NCBI GenBank assembly: GCA_037962975.1
Contig: CM075676.1
Location: 94,682,001-94,746,000 of the forward strand
Reading direction: 5' to 3'
DNA length: 64,000 nt
DNA from: Clitoria ternatea
Taxonomy: Eukaryota > Streptophyta > Magnoliopsida > Fabales > Fabaceae
Below, one piece after another: positions 59,202 to 64,000 of this stretch. The notes below the pieces were generated by a model that searched no databases, was not told where the DNA came from, and saw only the letters and a list, made by a program, of their open reading frames with translations. Numbering within the stretch: position 1 is the stretch's first letter; each line of letters begins with the position of its first letter. A program made the translations under genes and the position numbers.

Positions 59202-62200
59202 GTGCATTCTAAACTTCATTTTGTTGGTAATTTGGGCTAGGATTTTCGGATCAGGCTGCATATTGGAGGTAGGTTTATTATTAATAGTGATGGAAAAAAA
59301 GGCTATATAGGGGGTAAAGTGGAAGAGTGGGAAAAGTTGGACCCTGATTATATAGACTTCTTTGCCTTCCATAGGTTTGCTGAAAATCATGGCTATTGTA
59401 GGGTAGAAAAGATCTATTGGTATGACCCCGAATTTGATATGAATGAAGGGTTGAATTTGTTGGAAGGGGACAAAGATGTATTGGAGATGGTGAGATGTGG
59501 TAATGATAACCAGAAGGTAGTGGATGTATATTTTCAGCATCCAATTGATGAGCCAGTGTTAATGGATTTAGATGAGGAGAACACTGTTGAAGCTGATAAG
59601 GTGAAGGTCATTGTTAGGGTGAATGATGAAATTCATGAAGTTACTGCTGGGAGTAGTGAGACCAGTGAAGAAGATATTGGAGGGGGGTGTCAGACCAGTG
59701 ATGAAGGTTTAGAGGATGTGACTAAGGATTGTAACAATAAGAAACAGAAAAGGAAGGTTCAGGAGAATAGGAAATCAGCAACTCCTACCATATTTGACAG
59801 TGACACTGATAATGAGGATGTAGTTGGAGGAAATGGGTTGGGTGATGAAGGCATTGAAGGAGGTTCTGATGACTCATGGGCTTCAGAAGAGTTGAAGACC
59901 CCTCAAGGTTCAGATGATGACGATGAGGAAAGAGAGGTTTATCCTCAATACAATGACACAGCTACCTTTGGCCATGTTGTGCTTGAGTGTGAAATGGAGT
60001 TCCCTTCACTTACTGTGTTTAAACATGCAGTGAAAGATTATAACGTATACCTAGGTAGGGAGTTTCAATGGGTGAAGAATGATAAGGTTAGAGCCAGGGC
60101 AAGGTGTAAGGACAAGAAGTGTGGTTGGGAAATCTTTTGTAGTTTGAACCCAGTTAGGCATTCATACCAGATAAAAACCTTTAATGACCAACATACATGT
60201 GTGAGGGTTTTTAAAAATTCAGCATGTGACCAGCAGTGGGTGACAGGGAAGTTGGTGAAGTATATGAGGAGGCATCGCAATATTACACATTCAGGTGTGT
60301 ATGAATTGTTTAGAGAAAGATACAAGGTGAAGCTAGAGGATAAGATGATTTACAGGTCAATGAAGAGGTCCAGAGAAGTAATTGAAGGCAGTGAAAAACA
60401 ACAATTCGCCATGTTGTGGGACTATTGTGGGGAACTACTGAAGAGAAACCCAGGTTCAACAGTGAAGATGGAGTGTGAGCCACAGCCTGAAGGCCCCCCA
60501 GTGTTTAGTAGGATATACATCTGTTTAAAGGGGTGTAGAGATGGATTTTTAGAGTGTAGGAGACCACTGGTGGGGCTTGATGGGTGTTTCTTGAAAGGAT
60601 ACTATAGGGGGCAATTATTGACTGTTGTAGGACAAGATGCCAACAACCACATATGGCCTATTGCTTATGGGGTTTGTCAGATTGAGAATAAAGATAATTG
60701 GAAATGGTTTTTGGAGCTGTTACATGCAGATGTAGGGAACTACAAGGAGAGGATGCTAACATTTATGAGTGACATGCAGAAGGTATAATTTTTTAAACCC
60801 TTATGCTCTAGTGATTTTCAAACTGTAATACATTGTAATAACTAATACTGCTATATTTTCTGTTTGTTTAGCATCTGTAGGGATTGATACCAGCATTGCA
60901 AGAAGTGATGCCTGGTGTCCCACACAGATTTTATGTGTGGCACCTATGGCAGAACTTCTCTAAGCAATGGAGAGGGAAAGAACTCAGGGGACTCCTATGG
61001 CAGGCAGCCAGGTCAACAACCCCGAATGAGTTTGAAGTAAACATGATGAAGATCAGGCATGTGAATGACAAGGCTTGGATGTATTTGGCTAAATTTCCAA
61101 AGGAGGCTTGGAGCAAGGCATTTTTTGATGAAAACTGCAAAGTGGATAACATCACAAATAACAACTGTGAGGTTCTAAATTCCAAGCTTGTGCATGCCAG
61201 GTGCAAACCAATTGTAAGCATGCTGGAAGAGGTAAGGACCTACCTAATGGTCACCATAGGTAACCACAAGCTGAAGTTAACAGGACACGATGGAAAATTG
61301 ACACCAATCCAGCAAAGTAGGCTAGAGAAGCACAAGTCTGCAAGTAACAACTGGACAGTTGTTTGGACAGGTATCAGGTCATTTTTAGTATTATTGTGTA
61401 ATAATTGTTTAACTATTATATTACTGTTATTTAATTTGACACTTTGTTATTACCCTGACTAGGTGATGGTAGGATTGAAAGGTATGAGGTCAGTTGCTTT
61501 CCAGAGAGGGTATCTGTTGATTTGGGAACACAGAAGTGCAACTGTAGAGTATGGCAATTGACTGGTAAATAACATCCTCATTATTTACTTAAAAGGGTAT
61601 CTGATGACACAAGTATAGCTTATTACTAAATGGGTTACATGTTAATTGTAGGAATGCCATGTAAGCATGCATGTGCAGCCATAGCTCACAAAGGAGAGAG
61701 ACCAGAAGACCACTACCACGTTGGATTGACAATGGCAGCATGGGATGCAACCTACCAGCACCACATAGAATCAGTACCAGGTTCAGAGTTTTGGGAGAAA
61801 ACTGAGTGTATCCCACCAATTCCACCAAATATTCAGAGGACTATTGGTAGACCCAAAAAACACAGAAGAAAAGTGGGTGACAATACCCAGGGGTCAACAC
61901 AGAAGGATGCAACAGAGAAGGATGCAACTAATAATGCAACTAACAATGGGGAAAACAACCCTAAACAGAAGATGAAAAGGAGACTGCAACCAGGAAAATG
62001 TGGTGAGTGTGGTGAAGTTGGACATAGGAAGATTACATGTCCAGTTGCTAGGGATAAGAGAAGAGTTGAACAAGCACAACAGACCCAAGAAGCTAACCCC
62101 ACACCACAACAGACCCAAGAAGTTAACCCCATACCACAACAGACCCAGGAAGTTTTGGAAGTTGTAGCCTCACAGCCAATGTCTCAGACAGATACCATCA

Positions 62201-62370
62201 CACCTGTTAGAAGGAGTCAAAGGTTGGCAGCTCCTGGCAGATCTCCACAGCCTTCCCAGTCAAGTACAACAAGTTCACCACCCAACAACCAATATAATCT
62301 AAGGAGGAAGTTGCCATTCAAAAAGCCAGGAACTATGGTTTTCATAGAGACCCCTAGGAGCAAAAAATGA
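59202..62370 (+). CDS. MULE-2 mudrA-like transposase, one N-terminal stop
   Basis: Exons: 59202-60782, 60881-61370, 61463-61564, 61652-62370, with GT-AG introns and frames that join exactly. Domains in order: a PB1-like start (KLHFVGNLG, then RLHIGGRFI), an acidic linker, MuDR DNA-binding region (ECEMEFPSLTVFKHAVKDYN and CKDKKCGWEIFC), DDE core (VGLDGCFLKGYYRGQLLTVV, QDANNHIWPIAYG, SDMQKGLIPAL), SWIM finger (CNCRVWQLTGMPCKHACAA), and CCHC knuckle CGECGEVGHRKITC. An in-frame TAG (59238-59240) replaces a likely Trp near the N-terminus. Starting at the Met at 59439 would still give about 885 residues with all later domains. A possible first exon, ATG at 58886, precedes a GT at 58904, but its frame does not join plainly. 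The enzyme moves MULE DNA. Confidence 0.9.
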
Positions 62371-62833
62371 TTATGTATTGAGCATTTTAAGACATGTGAT
62401 GTATGACATTTTCAGGTCCTCTGTTCTATGACCTGTGAACATTTTATGTATTGACCAGTAATATATGACAATGGTTTTATGTAATGAGCAGTCATTTTAT
62501 CCATTGATGTTTAATGGGGTTCATATGTTATTTTCACTGATTACTTTCCAGGTACATAATGGACTACATAATGGAACAAAATGATATCCATTAATTCTGT
62601 TAACTGCATTAGTTAGGCATCACAAGTTTGTAGTTTCAGCTTACATTATTATTTGCTACACAAAATTGCTACACAAAATGGACCACAAAGCTAAAAACTC
62701 AAATATAGGACAACTCATAACTTTTTCTACATTAAAAGTTGGATCCTCATTACAACAGCATCAACATATACAACATCACCATTACATTTTCATCACCATT
62801 ACAATATCCCCCATAACACTTTCAACAGCATCA
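62371..62833. other. Space between the two convergent MULE-2 genes
   Basis: Non-coding; should hold both transcripts' 3' ends. No clear terminator was identified. Confidence 0.5.
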
Positions 62834-63292
62834 TTACATTCTCATCATCATAACCAACAACCCCATTACAAAAAAGAAAACTATTACACAGTGAGTCACC
62901 AAAAGCATCTTCAACTTTAACAATTCTTGTTGGGTTTCCATGAAGCCTTTCTTCATCAACGATTCCACTTGGGCCATGGCTTCACAAACAACCCTATCAG
63001 CATCATATTTCTGCCTTGACATCACAGACTCTATCTCTGCTAGCTTACACATTACTGTATTCTTCCACTCATCTTCGTGGATTGCAAAATCCCCCTCCTG
63101 GACCCAAGCAAAAAAATCACATTGGCCTCCACGAAGTCTTGCACATCTCCAAAATTAACGATTTGGATTGTTCACTGTGTGGGACACACGCAACGCAGGA
63201 GGGTCACCACAACGACAACGGAGACGACGTCGAAATTGGCTGGATGATGACGACGATGATCCCTGGGTGGGGTTTGGACTCTTCCCCTCCAT
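62834..63292 (-). pseudogene. MULE-2 second gene: GRF zinc finger, coiled coil, membrane tail (one stop)
   Basis: From ATG at 63292 the frame reads MEGKSPNPTQG, a serine run, then the finger CRCGDPPALRVSHTVNNPNR, a TAA (63155-63157), FWRCARLRGGQCDFFAWVQE. A helical, charged part (KLAEIESVMSRQKYD, VESLMKKGFMETQQELLKL) and a hydrophobic C-terminus (VTHCVIVFFFVMGLLVMMM) follow, stop at 62834. About 152 residues. All four Cys of a GRF finger are kept. The only defect seen is the TAA inside the finger. Small plant proteins of this build are annotated as uncharacterised, and their role is not known. It faces the transposase gene inside the element. Confidence 0.82.
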
Positions 63293-63509
63293 GTTGACCA
63301 ACAATGCGAGAGATGAAGAAAAGATGGAGAAAACACAGAAGAGGAGAAGTTAATCAACAGAAAGAACAACACATAGCTTCACGCGCGTGAGAAGGACAAG
63401 GGGAAGAAATGAGAGAAGAAGAAGAAGAAATGAAAGTAGGGAGCCACTCTCGGAAGAAGAAATCAGAGACGAAGAAGAAGAAATGAAAGTAGGGTTCCTG
63501 TGTACAAAA

Positions 63510-63718
63510 ACGGCGTCGTTTCATGCTCACATGGACGTCCCAGTTGGCACATAACGCTCCACGTCACCTTCTTCCAACGGGCGTTTGGTGTCTGTTAACG
63601 GCGGGGATCTAACTGTCCGACGAACATGGACGTTGGGGACCAAACAGACTAACTAACTAAACTGAGGACCTAAATGTCCGACCGTAACAGAGACAAGGAC
63701 CAAATAGGGGGTTTTGTC
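63510..63718 (-). repeat. MULE-2 right terminal inverted repeat
   Basis: Inverted partner of 58379-58587 with a handful of differences. Confidence 0.9.
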
Positions 63719-64000
63719 AATCTAAATCTGTCCTACGATAATTTGTAGAATACTGTTCAACCCTTTTGGATCTTTCAAAATCTGTAAACCAAGCATCTGA
63801 ACTCACATTGACTGCAACATCTCTAACAGGATTTAGATTTTCAAAAATGGCATTCTTCCCCTTCAATTTAATCTCATAGTCTTTCACCAAGTCATGCAAA
63901 ATATCCTTTACCCGGTTAATTTCAAATTCAGCTGTTTCTCCATAAATACGAGGGAAAAATAACGTGACAATAAACCAATCTTGAACCTTGGATCCAACAC
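63719..64000 (-). pseudogene. hAT-B transposase 5'-ward piece
   Basis: Encodes DLVKDYEIKLKGKNAIFENL and VRDVAVNVSSDAWFTDFERS as in hAT-A 53159-53330. Near 63957 it has one T fewer in a T-run than hAT-A, which shifts the frame. It runs off the window. Confidence 0.88.

Larger units (their letters stand above)
58379..63718 (+). mobile_element. MULE-2: Mutator-like element with two convergent genes
   Basis: 5340 bp with terminal inverted repeats of about 210 bp (58379-58587 and 63510-63718, starting GACAAAACCCCCCATTTGGT) that are nearly identical, and a 10-bp target duplication AATCTAAATC (58369-58378, 63719-63728; a 9-bp reading is also possible). It contains a spliced mudrA-like transposase on plus and a GRF zinc-finger gene on minus. 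High similarity of the ends and open reading frames suggest it is young. Confidence 0.94.
53462..64000 (-). mobile_element. hAT-B: hAT split by hAT-2 and MULE-2, runs off the window
   Basis: Minus-strand pieces at 53462-53930, 58266-58378 and 63719-64000 join into one hAT gene almost identical to hAT-A. The 8-bp duplication of hAT-2 (CTTGCAAT/CTTACAAT) and the 10-bp duplication of MULE-2 (AATCTAAATC) mark where the insertions went in. The 5' part lies beyond 64000. Confidence 0.9.

Overview
The window is nuclear DNA from a flowering plant, probably a eudicot and possibly a legume. It is AT-rich, with short host exons separated by long introns. It carries plant-type genes (spliceosomal SmF, NADPH-cytochrome P450 reductase, a fragment of a heavy-metal-associated isoprenylated protein) and plant transposon families (Ty1/copia, a Ty3/gypsy chromovirus, L1-type LINEs with an RNase H tail, hAT, Mutator/MULE, PIF/Harbinger, Stowaway-like, tRNA-like SINE modules). 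The species cannot be fixed from sequence alone.

Region 1 (1-30872) is one giant near-perfect palindrome. Arm 1-15392 and arm 15465-30872 are inverted copies around a 72-bp spacer (15393-15464). The window starts inside the left arm, so the palindrome may be longer. Each arm holds the same nested set. A complete five-exon SmF gene carries in its last intron a defective Ty1/copia element with TSD AACCT. The copia carries, near the end of its pol gene, a 3.0-kb PIF/Harbinger-like element with TSD TAA. That element contains the 3' end of a HIPP-type gene. The two SmF genes are divergent and both are open. The palindrome axis lies in an internally deleted hAT element (14933-15922) that is itself a fold-back. 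A few substitutions, a 14-bp deletion and a nonsense change are private to one arm.

Region 2 (30873-41209) is AT-rich DNA with a 5'-truncated LINE, a Stowaway-like MITE and a degraded 5.3-kb MULE (MULE-1, 9-bp TSD).

Region 3 (41210-51221) has the C-terminal eight exons of an NADPH-cytochrome P450 reductase gene, cut off at its 5' side, followed by a 5'-truncated Ty3/gypsy chromovirus with a 2.87-kb 3' LTR. A 375-bp sequence lies on both sides of the gypsy element; one copy is occupied by the insertion and the other reads through an empty insertion site.

Region 4 (51222-64000) is a transposon nest. Two nearly identical hAT copies, hAT-A (+) and hAT-B (-), stand tail to tail at 53461/53462, in the same hAT 3' region where the giant palindrome turns. 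hAT-B is split by a second hAT (hAT-2, 53931-58265) and by a 5.3-kb MULE (MULE-2, 58379-63718). MULE-2 carries an almost intact mudrA-like transposase and, convergent to it, a gene for a GRF-type zinc finger, coiled-coil, membrane-tail protein. The decayed MULE-1 has the same two-gene layout.
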